Below, in pieces: positions 46,897-55,442 of a stretch of 64,000 nucleotides of DNA. A program made the position numbers and the translations under genes. The DNA is taken from contig QCVD01000007.1 in assembly GCA_003208835.1 (NCBI GenBank), positions 1 to 64,000 on the forward strand, read 5' to 3'. Source of the DNA: Synechococcus sp. AG-683-C23. GTDB taxonomy: Bacteria; Cyanobacteriota; Cyanobacteriia; PCC-6307; Cyanobiaceae. The notes below the pieces were generated by a model, which worked only from the letters and a program-made list of their open reading frames with translations, made no database searches and was not told the origin of the DNA. Numbering within the stretch: the first letter of the stretch is position 1; every line of letters starts with the position of its first letter.

Positions 46897-47613
46897 TCAG
46901 CTGAACCGTTTGGCCAGGGCAATCGGATCGAGAACAGTAATTTTCTTGCGGTCAATCTGTACGAGACCGGATTGACGCAAGTCTCCCAGCAGACGCGTAA
47001 TTGTCACGCGGGTTGAACCAATGGCTTCGGCGATCGCTTGATGGGAGAGCCTGAGATCAATCGTGATGCCCAATTCATCAGGTACCCCGAAGTCTCGGCA
47101 AAGAACGAGTAAGAAGCTCACCAGCCGGGACGACATGTCCCGATGCGTGAGCGTTTCAATCATCGTTTCAGTTTGCAAGATCCTGCTGGAGAGTCCTTGC
47201 AGAAGCCTGAGCCCAACAGCGGTGTCAGCTTCAATGGCGTTGCGCACCGAGGTGGCAGGTGCCGTCACCATCTCAACGCGGGTGAAGGCGACTGCGTGAT
47301 AGAACCGGTCCGAACGTTGACCTGTGAGTAAAGACAAAACACCGAACAAGCTGTTTTCTCTTAAAAGGGCAACAGTGATTTCTTCGCCAGATTCGTAAAC
47401 CCTTGAGAGGCGCACAGCGCCCCGTCGAATCAAATAAACACGTTCCGCAGGGTCTCCTGGGAAGAAAATTGTCTTATTACGATCAACCACTTCTGTGCTG
47501 GCACCGTCAAGGCCTCGGATGACCTCCACCAACGATCGAGGCCATGAAGACTGAGCGGCTTCTCCAGCACTACTAACAGGTGCATAGCGGGTAAATCCAG
47601 TGCTGGTGCTCAT
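46897..47613 (-). CDS. ntcA: Global nitrogen regulator NtcA
   Basis: 238-residue CRP/FNR-family activator that responds to 2-oxoglutarate and controls nitrogen genes. The effector domain has [42 protein letters not shown] and the dimer helix. The DNA-binding helix-turn-helix is [20 protein letters not shown], virtually the canonical NtcA sequence. Its promoter at 47636-47677 carries an NtcA box, pointing to positive autoregulation. Confidence 0.98.
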   Translation of the reverse strand: MSTSTGFTRYAPVSSAGEAAQSSWPRSLVEVIRGLDGASTEVVDRNKTIFFPGDPAERVYLIRRGAVRLSRVYESGEEITVALLRENSLFGVLSLLTGQRSDRFYHAVAFTRVEMVTAPATSVRNAIEADTAVGLRLLQGLSSRILQTETMIETLTHRDMSSRLVSFLLVLCRDFGVPDELGITIDLRLSHQAIAEAIGSTRVTITRLLGDLRQSGLVQIDRKKITVLDPIALAKRFS

Positions 47614-47635
47614 GGCTGGTCCGCAACTGCATTGA

Positions 47636-47677
47636 AAGTTACGGATGTGTCTGGATCCGTCATGTAGCGGTTATTAC
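47636..47677 (-). promoter_or_regulatory. NtcA-activated promoter of ntcA
   Basis: Read on the minus strand, GTAATAACCGCTAC (47677-47664) is a perfect GTA-N8-TAC NtcA box. Exactly 22 bases later comes TAACTT (47641-47636), a TAN3T -10 element. This is the canonical spacing of NtcA-dependent class II promoters. It lies 22 to 64 bases upstream of the ntcA start codon. Confidence 0.9.
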
Positions 47678-47688
47678 TCATTGTTTGT

Positions 47689-48420
47689 TCACTCAAATTT
47701 CAGTGCCTGCCGCTGAGCCTCCATGAGTTGCTGGAGCCCGGGTTCAGCTAGATCCAGAAGTGCGTCCAGCTGGGCACGACTGAAGGGTGCGCCCTCGGCA
47801 GTTCCCTGGACTTCGAGCAGTCGACCATCGTCGGCTTGCACCACATTGAGATCGACCTCAGCTCGACTGTCTTCGCTGTAGTCGAGGTCAAGCAGCGCTT
47901 GGCCTTCCACTAGCCCAACAGAGACAGCAGCAACTTGGCTTTGAAGCGGGGAGCACTCGAGAGTCCCCTGTGAGACAAGGCGGCTGCAGGCGCGGTGTAA
48001 CGCCAGCCAGGCTCCTGTGATGGCGGCAGTGCGGGTGCCTGCATCGGCTTGGATCACATCACAGTCGATCAGCAGGGTTCGCTCTCCGAGCTGGGCCATG
48101 TCAACGGCCGCCCGAAGGCTGCGCCCGATCAAACGTTGAATTTCTTGGGTGCGGCCGGACAACTTCATCAACTCTCGGCCCTGCCGTTGCGGCGTTGAAC
48201 CAGGCAAGAGGCGGTATTCAGCGCTGAGCCATCCGAGCCCTTTGCCTCGACGCCAGCGCGGCACGCTTTCATCGACGCAAATGCTGCAGAGAACAGTTGT
48301 TCGACCGGTTCTGACAGTGACTGAACTCAAGGCGAACCCCATCGGATCCCAATTCAGGGAAAAGGGTCGAAGAGCATTGCGGCACCGACCATCGGCTCGG
48401 GACTGGGAAGGGTCGCTCAT
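47689..48420 (-). CDS. rph: Ribonuclease PH
   Basis: 243-residue phosphorolytic exoribonuclease that trims tRNA 3' ends. Family motifs are RADGRCRNALRPFSLNW, LCSICVDESVPRWRRGKGLGW, EYRLLPGSTPQRQGRE, RTQEIQRLIGRSLRAAVD, IDCDVIQADAGTRTAAITGA and LDLDYSEDSRAEVDLNVV. Residues for phosphate binding (the Arg-rich GRS and GTRTA segments) are present. Divergent from the BtuR-like gene. Confidence 0.96.
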   Translation of the reverse strand: MSDPSQSRADGRCRNALRPFSLNWDPMGFALSSVTVRTGRTTVLCSICVDESVPRWRRGKGLGWLSAEYRLLPGSTPQRQGRELMKLSGRTQEIQRLIGRSLRAAVDMAQLGERTLLIDCDVIQADAGTRTAAITGAWLALHRACSRLVSQGTLECSPLQSQVAAVSVGLVEGQALLDLDYSEDSRAEVDLNVVQADDGRLLEVQGTAEGAPFSRAQLDALLDLAEPGLQQLMEAQRQALKFE

Positions 48421-48561
48421 GGCTCAGAAGAAGTGACGTCAGCCTTGCAGTTCCCTTCATTCTGCGCTTTAGCCACCATGGGTAGTGTCGATTGGCTTGA
48501 TGAATGGCATTACGCCGCTACATTCAAGATCTTCCGGGTTGTCCCGGCGTGACCTGATCTG

Positions 48562-49182
48562 ATGATCTCAAGCTTGACCGACCGCCATCAATCCAAGGAG
48601 ATTTACTCTCTGGACGGCGATCACCGTTCTGCCGACCGTTTTGAACGCGTTGGTTTGAGGCCAGTTCCGACTGCCCCGCGACCCCCAACACCGGCCCTAC
48701 ATCTGGTGGCCCCAGAAGGTCAGCTTCAGGTTCATACAGCTCCTTACCGTGGCAGCTTTTCCAGTGTGTTGAGCGAGGCGGTGCGTGCAGCTGGGCTTGG
48801 TAGCCGTGTCCTTATCAGTCAGTTTTTGAAGGGGGGCGTGCAACAGGGCCCATCGGGTCGTGTGCAGTTGTGCGGAGGGCTTGTTTGGTTGCGCCCAGAT
48901 GTTCAGGCTTGCGTTGCAGAGCCGAACCTGGATGGCTGTCGCGGTGCGGTGCAAGCGGTCTGGGCGATCTGTCGTCAGCACCTCATGATTGGGGATCTTG
49001 ATCAACTCGTCCTTGATGAAATTGGCCTGGCCATTGGTTTTGGCTACATCGACGAAGCGGAGGTGGTTTCAGCTCTTGAGCAACGACCTGGCTCGATGGA
49101 TGTGATTATCACTGGGCCAGCCATCCCTCTCAATGTTGTGGCGATGGCTGATCAAGTCACGGAACTACGCCGAGGTTTCTGA
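48562..49182 (+). CDS. BtuR/CobA-like protein without a canonical P-loop
   Basis: 206 residues resembling cob(I)alamin adenosyltransferases of the BtuR/CobO type. VLISQFLKGGVQQGPSG, LIGDLDQLVLDEIGLAIGFGYI-like blocks and a late DVIITGP are present in the right order. The nucleotide loop where BtuR enzymes have GxGKGKTTAA reads HTAPYRGSFSSVLSEA (residues 58-73), lacking the Gly-Lys-Thr. Residues 1-50 are a Pro-rich extension. It may be a diverged non-ATP-using paralogue, so I give no gene symbol. The stop is adjacent to dcd. Confidence 0.75.
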   Translation: MISSLTDRHQSKEIYSLDGDHRSADRFERVGLRPVPTAPRPPTPALHLVAPEGQLQVHTAPYRGSFSSVLSEAVRAAGLGSRVLISQFLKGGVQQGPSGRVQLCGGLVWLRPDVQACVAEPNLDGCRGAVQAVWAICRQHLMIGDLDQLVLDEIGLAIGFGYIDEAEVVSALEQRPGSMDVIITGPAIPLNVVAMADQVTELRRGF

Positions 49183-49775
49183 TGCTCAAGTGTGATCGTT
49201 GGATTACGGAACAAGCCGGGCAAGGAATGCTTAAACCATTCCAGTCGGGGTTGGTGCGTCACCTTCATCCTGAAACGCGTGAAAGCCCTGTTCTGAGTTT
49301 CGGATGCTCTTCCTATGGCTATGACCTTCGGCTCTCGCCGCAAGAGTTTTTGATTTTTAGGCATGTGCCCGGCACGGTGATGAACCCGAAACGGTTTAAT
49401 CCAGCCAACCTTGAGCCCACACCGTTGCATGAAGATGAAGACGGTCGTTATTTCATTCTTCCGGCCCATTCCTATGGCCTTGGTGTGGCTTTGGAGAAAA
49501 TGAAAGTACCAGCCAACATCACAGTGATTTGTCTTGGCAAAAGTACGTACGCTCGGCTCGGAATCATTGTGAATACCACTCCTGCGGAAGCCGGTTGGGA
49601 AGGTCACCTCACCCTAGAATTCAGTAACAGCTCAGGGGCTGATTGCCGTGTTTATGCAGACGAAGGTATCTGTCAACTGTTGTTTTTCGAAGGTGAACCT
49701 TGTTCCACTACATACAGCGATCGTCAAGGAAAGTATCAATATCAGCCTGAGCGTGTAACCCTGGCCAAGGTTTAA
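49182..49775 (+). CDS. dcd: dCTP deaminase
   Basis: 197-residue trimeric dUTPase-fold enzyme that deaminates dCTP to dUTP for thymidylate synthesis. Clear segments are LSFGCSSYGYDLRLS, ALEKMKVPANITVICLGKSTYARLG in two blocks, VNTTPAEAGWEGHLTLEFSN with the catalytic Glu, and ICQLLFFEGEPC. The start overlaps the BtuR-like stop by one base. Convergent with thyX, which uses the product after dephosphorylation. Confidence 0.95.
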   Translation: MLKCDRWITEQAGQGMLKPFQSGLVRHLHPETRESPVLSFGCSSYGYDLRLSPQEFLIFRHVPGTVMNPKRFNPANLEPTPLHEDEDGRYFILPAHSYGLGVALEKMKVPANITVICLGKSTYARLGIIVNTTPAEAGWEGHLTLEFSNSSGADCRVYADEGICQLLFFEGEPCSTTYSDRQGKYQYQPERVTLAKV

Positions 49776-49788
49776 ATCTCGCCAATTT

Positions 49789-49820
49789 GCGACTAATAAA
49801 TATAAATTAGTTGCTCTTTT
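49789..49820 (+). terminator. Intrinsic terminator after dcd
   Basis: GCGACTAAT (49789-49797) pairs with ATTAGTTGC (49806-49814) around an eight-base AT loop, with one G-T pair, and is followed by TCTTTTC. It lies 14 bases after the dcd stop. The T-run is interrupted, so efficiency is uncertain. Confidence 0.55.
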
Positions 49821-49830
49821 CTTATCGGCT

Positions 49831-50556
49831 CTAGGGTGCGAGTCGCGCTTTATGGAGCCTGGTTTTTTCGTACCAAGCCGCAAACTCTGGTGTCCAGGCC
49901 TGAAGATGGGGCCACATCAAATCGCAGAGTTCTCGGATTTCTTGTTGGGCATCGAGCTTGGCCCTTAGATCCATGAAATGGAGAAAGGCCCGCAAGGTGA
50001 AGCTCACCACGAAATGCTGCCGATAATCAAAAGGGAGGATTCCACGTGCGTGTTCTTCTGAGTAGCCCGCTTGGAGTAATTCTTGGTATCGATCAGCACT
50101 GACTTTGCAGTGTTGGAGATCTTTGTCCCGTTCAGATTGGCTGTATTGATATTTCTTACCTTTGCGGTTGCTGTATTGCCCCAACGGGCGCAAATAAAAC
50201 ACCTCCTCTAGGTCGAGTTCACCAGCTGCAGCCCTGCAGATGCGATCTCCCGTATATCGCATCGACTGCACATCAAAGCTCACGCCCACCCGGTGGGTCC
50301 GCGCTTGTTGCATCACGGAATGAGGAAACCAGCCAACGTTTAAGACGATCTGGGCATGTTCCATGGGCCCGTAGTGGCCCCGCTCTCCAGCGAGTAAGCG
50401 TTTGACGCAGATTTCGCCCGCTTTGCTTTCATGCGGCCATTGCTTGCGGTCTGCTGCCACAAAGCCTTCGCTGTAATCCTGGTGCATCCCCACGTACACG
50501 CATTGTTGGGGATTGGGGGTTGCCGCGATGAGGTCGACCCGGAAGCGGGGATCCAT
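49831..50556 (-). CDS. thyX: Flavin-dependent thymidylate synthase
   Basis: 241-residue ThyX that methylates dUMP with methylene-tetrahydrofolate and FAD. The ThyX signature is present in a variant form, QARTHRVGVSFDVQSMRYTG, equivalent to RHR-x7-S. HYGPMEHAQIVLNV with the FAD-binding His is seen upstream, and a helix LRAFLHFMDLRAKLDAQQEIR follows. Convergent with dcd, with the terminator between them. Confidence 0.94.
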   Translation of the reverse strand: MDPRFRVDLIAATPNPQQCVYVGMHQDYSEGFVAADRKQWPHESKAGEICVKRLLAGERGHYGPMEHAQIVLNVGWFPHSVMQQARTHRVGVSFDVQSMRYTGDRICRAAAGELDLEEVFYLRPLGQYSNRKGKKYQYSQSERDKDLQHCKVSADRYQELLQAGYSEEHARGILPFDYRQHFVVSFTLRAFLHFMDLRAKLDAQQEIRELCDLMWPHLQAWTPEFAAWYEKTRLHKARLAP

Positions 50557-50614
50557 GGAGCTAGCAGGTCGTCATTGTGTACTAATCATGGCGACTCAGT
50601 CGAAGTCTCTCAAG

Positions 50615-51172
50615 TCAGCTGTGGCTGCGAGGACCTGCTTGCGCCACCGTCGCTTGAACGTCGTTCTCTCTCTCGAGGCTGCTGATGCTTCCTACTCCTC
50701 GCAGTTGAGGTAGGGGCTGATCATCAATCAGGGCTGCGCTTAAGGCTTTTAGCTCTTCTGGTTTTCGCAGCCCAATCGATTTGCCGCGGGGTTGGCCGTC
50801 TGCCGAAAACAAGTTGAGTTGGGGTATCCCATTCACTTCGTAGCGATCTACTAGGTCTTGCCACCGGGGGTTATCAACATTCACCAAAACAACATCGAGA
50901 CGGTTTTGGGTCGATCGCTCAAGCTCCAGCATCGCTGGGGCCATTTCCCGACACACTTGGCACCAATCGGCGTAAAACTCGATGAGGGTTGGTTTGCCGT
51001 TGGCGAGAGCAATGTTCGGTTCAACGGAACGCCTGGCCAGTTGTTCCATCGGAGTTTCGCTTTGGATTCCTCCACGCATCAACAGCAGGCCAATGGCCAG
51101 TCCGACGGCGATGACCACAAGGACAACCTGTTGAAGCCGGCCCAGCGGCCTGGGCTGAGGGCTACGGGTCAT
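50615..51172 (-). CDS. Membrane-anchored thioredoxin-like protein (TxlA/HCF164 type)
   Basis: 185 residues: a single N-terminal membrane helix (VVLVVIAVGLAIGLLLM), then a thioredoxin fold with LIEFYADWCQVCREMAPAM. The active site is CQVC instead of CGPC. YEVNGIPQLNLFSADGQ provides the cis-Pro. This is the cyanobacterial TxlA/HCF164 group, which passes reductant across membranes for cytochrome maturation. Faces the lumen or periplasm by prediction. Confidence 0.88.
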   Translation of the reverse strand: MTRSPQPRPLGRLQQVVLVVIAVGLAIGLLLMRGGIQSETPMEQLARRSVEPNIALANGKPTLIEFYADWCQVCREMAPAMLELERSTQNRLDVVLVNVDNPRWQDLVDRYEVNGIPQLNLFSADGQPRGKSIGLRKPEELKALSAALIDDQPLPQLRGVGSISSLERENDVQATVAQAGPRSHS

Positions 51173-51235
51173 CAGTCGTGTGCAAGTGAGTTCACTTTGG
51201 CAGCTCCTTTAAGGCAACGGGATTAGCTTGAGCTC

Positions 51236-51739
51236 ATGGCTTTGTTGCGCTTGCTGAGCCTGCCGGTGCGGGCACCGTTTCTGACGTTGCTGTTTTGTGT
51301 TGCCGTCGTGTTGGGTAACCATTGGAATCTCGTCCAACCTCTGTTCAGCAACGCTCGGGGCATTAGCCCAGCAATGTTTTGGTCTCTGGAGCTGCTGCAG
51401 GTGCTCACCGTTGTTGTGGTGTGCACGATGCCGTCTCTTGTTATGCGGCAGTTTTCATTGTTGATGGCTTACAGCCGGTTCATGACCTTGATGGTCAACC
51501 TTTTGGTTGTGGTGACAGTGGGCATTTATGTGCTGTTTCTCAACTTGTTGAGTGATCTTCTGGTGTTGGCATCTGCAGTGCTTTTGGCGCGTCTTGATCT
51601 TGCACGCGTAGGGGTTTCCCTAAAGCCATCCACGTCTGTAGTAATGATGGCCGTCATTGTTTTCGCGGGAATTGGGCTAGGGCATGTCTTGCCCAATCCC
51701 GTCCAGGGTTGGTTTACAAAAAATCTTGTCTCTGCCTAG
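51236..51739 (+). CDS. Polytopic membrane protein of unknown function
   Basis: 167 residues with four or five hydrophobic helices separated by very short loops (for example NARGISPAMFWSLEL and LARLDLARVGVSL). No catalytic motif is visible. The composition is typical of cyanobacterial integral membrane proteins. Its last 63 bases overlap the end of the lytic transglycosylase gene on the opposite strand. Confidence 0.75.
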   Translation: MALLRLLSLPVRAPFLTLLFCVAVVLGNHWNLVQPLFSNARGISPAMFWSLELLQVLTVVVVCTMPSLVMRQFSLLMAYSRFMTLMVNLLVVVTVGIYVLFLNLLSDLLVLASAVLLARLDLARVGVSLKPSTSVVMMAVIVFAGIGLGHVLPNPVQGWFTKNLVSA

Positions 51740-53728
51740 GTACCCAAAAAAATTATCGAGAACTTTTTTGGTGTAGTACCGCGTTTCTGGGTAGGGAATG
51801 CGTTCCACCCATAGCGCAGGCGCATTGTCGAGGGCCTGCGTGGACCAAGACCCCACAGCTCCGGGACCAGCGTTGTAGCTCGCAATGCTGCGAAAGGCAT
51901 CTCCCTGCCAATACTGAATGAGCTGCTCTAAGTAGGCAGCACCAAGCGCGGCGTTTTGTTTCGGCTCTCTGATTTCATCCTCTGTCAGCTGAGCTCCCGC
52001 GAGTTCTCTGGCGGTGGCGGGCATCAATTGCATAAGACCAATCGCTCCCGCAGAGGAGGTAACGCCTGATGCGAATCGAGATTCTTGTTTGCTCACGGCA
52101 AAGAGCAGCTCGAGAGGCAGCTGCTGGGCGTTCGCCGCTGGACTGAGTGCGTCTTCGAACAGCCGCGGGTGCTGGCTGTGTTGTAAATCGATTCGTTCAC
52201 GGCAGCTGGCTGAACGCCAGCGCAGGCTGAGCCATCGCAGTTGATCGAGAGCCATCCAACTGTCTCCAACGGCCAAACGAAGCCTGCTTTCTACCAATTG
52301 TTCTGGCTTGGCTTCTGGGGTGCTGGGATCGATCCCGCTGCGCCAGGTTTCCCAGGCTTGTTGCTGCAGCCCAAGACGCCAAAGCGTGTTGACCAAGGAT
52401 TGAGAACTGTTCAAAGGGGTCCAGGACTCCACCTGCGCTTGGGTTGATGCTGCTCCTGACAACTTGAGCGGTTTGGCGTCTCCAAGTGCTTCGGTCGCGA
52501 GCCATTGGTAATAGCCAGTGGGGAATTGGCTGGCAAGCTGCTGCCAAATCGTTCTGGCCCGATTTTGATCTCCTAGCTGTGATTCGCTCCAGCCAAGCCA
52601 GTACAGCCTTCGGGTTTCCAAGGGATCTGGCAAGGCTTGTGCGCTTGGTTCACGGGTGAGGAGGCTTCTGGTCTTTTCCCAGTTCTCCGATATCAGGGCC
52701 TCTCTGGCGAGGTCCCATTGCAGTTGCCACGCGTCCGGATCATCCGGCCAGCGCTGAAGAACCTCCTCGGCAGCTTCACCGTCGGCCAGTCGAACTCGGG
52801 CTGTCGCGATCGCGGCGGAACGTTTTTGGACGGATACCGGAATGGCATCGAGCACCTGTTTCGACGGTCGCAGAGGTTCGCTCAGCAGGCGAGCGGCCTC
52901 AATGCTGGCCGAGGCCTGCGGGTGATCACGGGTCAGGCTCAGGAGCAGTTCTGTGCTCTCTTTGGTGTGGCCGCCTCGAAGTAAAGCCTGTCCAATTGCG
53001 AGTTGTGTGGAGGGTTCACTTGAACTGGGCGGCATTGAGCCAGGCGGTTGGCGCTCAATGCACTGCAGTGCCGCTTGGCCATCCCCAAGGCTGGCTAGGC
53101 CCCGCGCAAGCCACTGCCGCTCTTTTGTCTTTGGAGCGATCGAACTGTTGTCATTGCATGCCTGGCTGATCCGCTTGAACGCTCCTGGCCAACGAGCTCC
53201 CCAACGGGCAAGGTGAATCGCTCCCTGGTGTCCAATATCGGGATTTGGATCCAGCGATGCCGCCACACTCAGCGCATCTGGATGGCTGGGCTGTTGCTTC
53301 AGTAAGTCTTGATGCAGTGCTGGGTCTTGGTTCCCCAGAACGCGGCGAGCAGATGCGGATGCAGCTGAGTGAGGGAATCGAGCTAGCAGGTCGTGCCAGA
53401 GCTCGCGTGCATGGCCTTGCTCTCCACGCCTGGTTGCCGTCTCCGCCGCTTGTTCTAAGACCACCGCTCCAAGCGGATTGGTTCCCCAAGCCTGGCTCTG
53501 TAATCCGTCGAATGAACCCGTTTGTGCAGCCATCAACAGCGCGGCTTCCCGACGCTGTTGGGGATCGATCGCCCAGCGGTAGGTCGTCCAGAGTTGCGCT
53601 GCCGATTGATCCGGCGTTAAGGGCTGATGCAAATGCACTAGAAACTTTTGACCACCCCAGGCGGCGAAGCCACTCAGGGCTGTGGTCCCAAGCAAGAGAA
53701 GGGTCCCAAGTCGGGGGCCTTGGTTCAA
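51677..53728 (-). CDS. Soluble-type lytic murein transglycosylase
   Basis: 683 residues. It starts with a short hydrophobic signal or anchor (LGTLLLLGTTALSGFAAWG). A long helical superhelix with TPR-like Ala/Leu/Trp-rich repeats follows (about residues 40-520). The C-terminal SLT domain has LLFAVSKQESRFASGVTSSA with the catalytic Glu, AIGLMQLMPATARELAG and FRSIASYNAGPGAVGSW. It cleaves the MurNAc-GlcNAc bond of peptidoglycan in the periplasm. glmM and a GlcNAc-kinase-like gene follow on the other side. Confidence 0.92.
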   Translation of the reverse strand: MNQGPRLGTLLLLGTTALSGFAAWGGQKFLVHLHQPLTPDQSAAQLWTTYRWAIDPQQRREAALLMAAQTGSFDGLQSQAWGTNPLGAVVLEQAAETATRRGEQGHARELWHDLLARFPHSAASASARRVLGNQDPALHQDLLKQQPSHPDALSVAASLDPNPDIGHQGAIHLARWGARWPGAFKRISQACNDNSSIAPKTKERQWLARGLASLGDGQAALQCIERQPPGSMPPSSSEPSTQLAIGQALLRGGHTKESTELLLSLTRDHPQASASIEAARLLSEPLRPSKQVLDAIPVSVQKRSAAIATARVRLADGEAAEEVLQRWPDDPDAWQLQWDLAREALISENWEKTRSLLTREPSAQALPDPLETRRLYWLGWSESQLGDQNRARTIWQQLASQFPTGYYQWLATEALGDAKPLKLSGAASTQAQVESWTPLNSSQSLVNTLWRLGLQQQAWETWRSGIDPSTPEAKPEQLVESRLRLAVGDSWMALDQLRWLSLRWRSASCRERIDLQHSQHPRLFEDALSPAANAQQLPLELLFAVSKQESRFASGVTSSAGAIGLMQLMPATARELAGAQLTEDEIREPKQNAALGAAYLEQLIQYWQGDAFRSIASYNAGPGAVGSWSTQALDNAPALWVERIPYPETRYYTKKVLDNFFGYLGRDKIFCKPTLDGIGQDMP

Positions 53729-53776
53729 ATTAGTCCTAACAATTTTGTCACTCTGAGTGTTCTACTCAGATCAGTG

Positions 53777-53968
53777 ATGCCATCCTCTCCACCAGGGTGC
53801 TGGCAGCGAAGGCGCACAGGGTTGGCGGTGGTTGCTTGTTCAGTGCTGTGGGGAGGGCGCTGGTTATGGCCTCTTCGGCTTGTTCCAGGCTGGCTGGTGT
53901 TCTGCTTCGCCATTTGGGCTGGACTTGAACTCATCGCTTGGCTTCGCCACCCCCGTCGTTGGCGTTGA
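53777..53968 (+). CDS. Small one-helix membrane protein
   Basis: 63 residues from the ATG at 53777: basic N-terminus (CWQRRRTG), then a hydrophobic stretch (LAVVACSVLWGGRWLWPL) and a second one (VPGWLVFCFAIWAGLELIAWL), and a basic end (RHPRRWR). It is short but the composition and position between the divergent slt and glmM genes support translation. I recognise no family. Confidence 0.6.
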   Translation: MPSSPPGCWQRRRTGLAVVACSVLWGGRWLWPLRLVPGWLVFCFAIWAGLELIAWLRHPRRWR

Positions 53969-54047
53969 GTGTTGGAAGTGAGTGTCTGAAGTGAGTGTTT
54001 CGAGTGAGGGCGTCGTTTCCGTAATCTGCTCTCCACGATTGAGACCC

Positions 54048-55442
54048 ATGGTTCAAGCGGCGTTTTCTCCTGCTGGTCCGACCCTTGGGGATGCCATCCC
54101 CGGTTTTGGTACCGATGGCATTCGTGGTCGAGTGGGCAGCGTCGTTACACCAGCCCTTTGTTTGCAAGTGGGTTACTGGGTTGGACGGGTGTTGGCCATC
54201 GAGGGGCCTGTCTTGATTGGGATGGATTCACGCACCAGCGGCAGCATGGTGGTATCAGCCTTAACGGCTGGTCTCACCGCCGCCGGGCGTGAGGTTTGGA
54301 ACCTGGGTTTGTGTCCAACCCCAGCCGTACCGCTGTTGATCCGCAAATTCGGAGCAGCAGGCGGACTGATGGTTTCGGCAAGCCACAATCCACCAGAGGA
54401 CAACGGCATTAAGGTCTTTGGTGCGAATGGGGCGAAATTGGCCCCCGATCGTCAGGAACAGATCGAGGCTGGTCTTCGTGGCGAGATCGACCCTCCCAAC
54501 CATGACCACTCGATTTGTGGCGGATTGCGGCAGAGTTCCGACTTGCTTGCGGATTATCGAGAGTTACTGCTCTCAGCTGTTGGGACTCATCGCCTCGATG
54601 GTGTCCCGATCGTGCTTGATCTTTGTTGGGGGTCTGCCACAGCGTGTGCGGCCGATGCATTTCAAGCCCTCGGTGCTGATCTGACTGTTTTGCATGGTGA
54701 GCCCGATGGTTCCCGAATCAATGTGGGCTGTGGTTCAACAGCCCTAGGCCCGCTGCAAGAAGCCGTGAAAGAGCGAGGCGCTGTGATGGGCTTTGCTTTT
54801 GATGGGGACGCGGATCGGATGTTGGCTGTGGATGGCCTGAGCCGGATTGTGGATGGCGATCACGTGATGTTCCTCTGGGGATCGGTGCTCCAGGAACAAC
54901 AAGCCCTTCCCGATCAACGACTCGTCGCCACCGTGATGTCGAACCTCGGTTTTCAACGCGCCTGGGAGCAGCGCGGCGGCATCCTTGAGCGCACTCCTGT
55001 TGGAGATCAGCATGTCCATGCCGCGATGGTGGCTAGCGGTGCAGCCCTCGGCGGAGAGCAATCGGGCCATATCCTTGCGGCGTCCCATGGCTTGTGTGGG
55101 GATGGGGTACTTACTGCCTTGCAGCTGTCCACCTTGTGTCATGCCCAGGGGATCACGCTGGGCGATTGGTTGGATCGCAGTTTTCAGCCCTTTCCGCAGA
55201 AGTTGGTGAATGTCACGGTGCAAAGTCAAGCGCGCCGTAAGGAGTGGTCGAGTTTTGAGCCGTTAATGGCTGCGATCAGTTCTGCCGATGAAAGCATGGG
55301 CTCAGATGGACGTGTTCTCGTGCGAGCGAGTGGCACGGAGCCCCTGGTGCGAGTGATGGTTGAGGCTGCTGATGCCTCTCTTGTGGAGCACTGGGCTGAC
55401 CACCTCGCATCTGTGGTGGATCAATGCCTCAATGCTGCTTAA
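54048..55442 (+). CDS. glmM: Phosphoglucosamine mutase
   Basis: 464-residue alpha-D-phosphohexomutase that converts GlcN-6-phosphate to GlcN-1-phosphate for UDP-GlcNAc. The start is the ATG at 54048; FGTDGIRGRVG follows closely. The phosphoserine loop is VSASHNPPEDNGIKVFG, the metal loop FAFDGDADRMLAVD, the sugar loop GGEQSGHI, and the phosphate-binding end VRASGTEPLVRVM. Its stop overlaps the GlcNAc-kinase-like gene on the other strand by 14 bases. Confidence 0.96.
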   Translation: MVQAAFSPAGPTLGDAIPGFGTDGIRGRVGSVVTPALCLQVGYWVGRVLAIEGPVLIGMDSRTSGSMVVSALTAGLTAAGREVWNLGLCPTPAVPLLIRKFGAAGGLMVSASHNPPEDNGIKVFGANGAKLAPDRQEQIEAGLRGEIDPPNHDHSICGGLRQSSDLLADYRELLLSAVGTHRLDGVPIVLDLCWGSATACAADAFQALGADLTVLHGEPDGSRINVGCGSTALGPLQEAVKERGAVMGFAFDGDADRMLAVDGLSRIVDGDHVMFLWGSVLQEQQALPDQRLVATVMSNLGFQRAWEQRGGILERTPVGDQHVHAAMVASGAALGGEQSGHILAASHGLCGDGVLTALQLSTLCHAQGITLGDWLDRSFQPFPQKLVNVTVQSQARRKEWSSFEPLMAAISSADESMGSDGRVLVRASGTEPLVRVMVEAADASLVEHWADHLASVVDQCLNAA

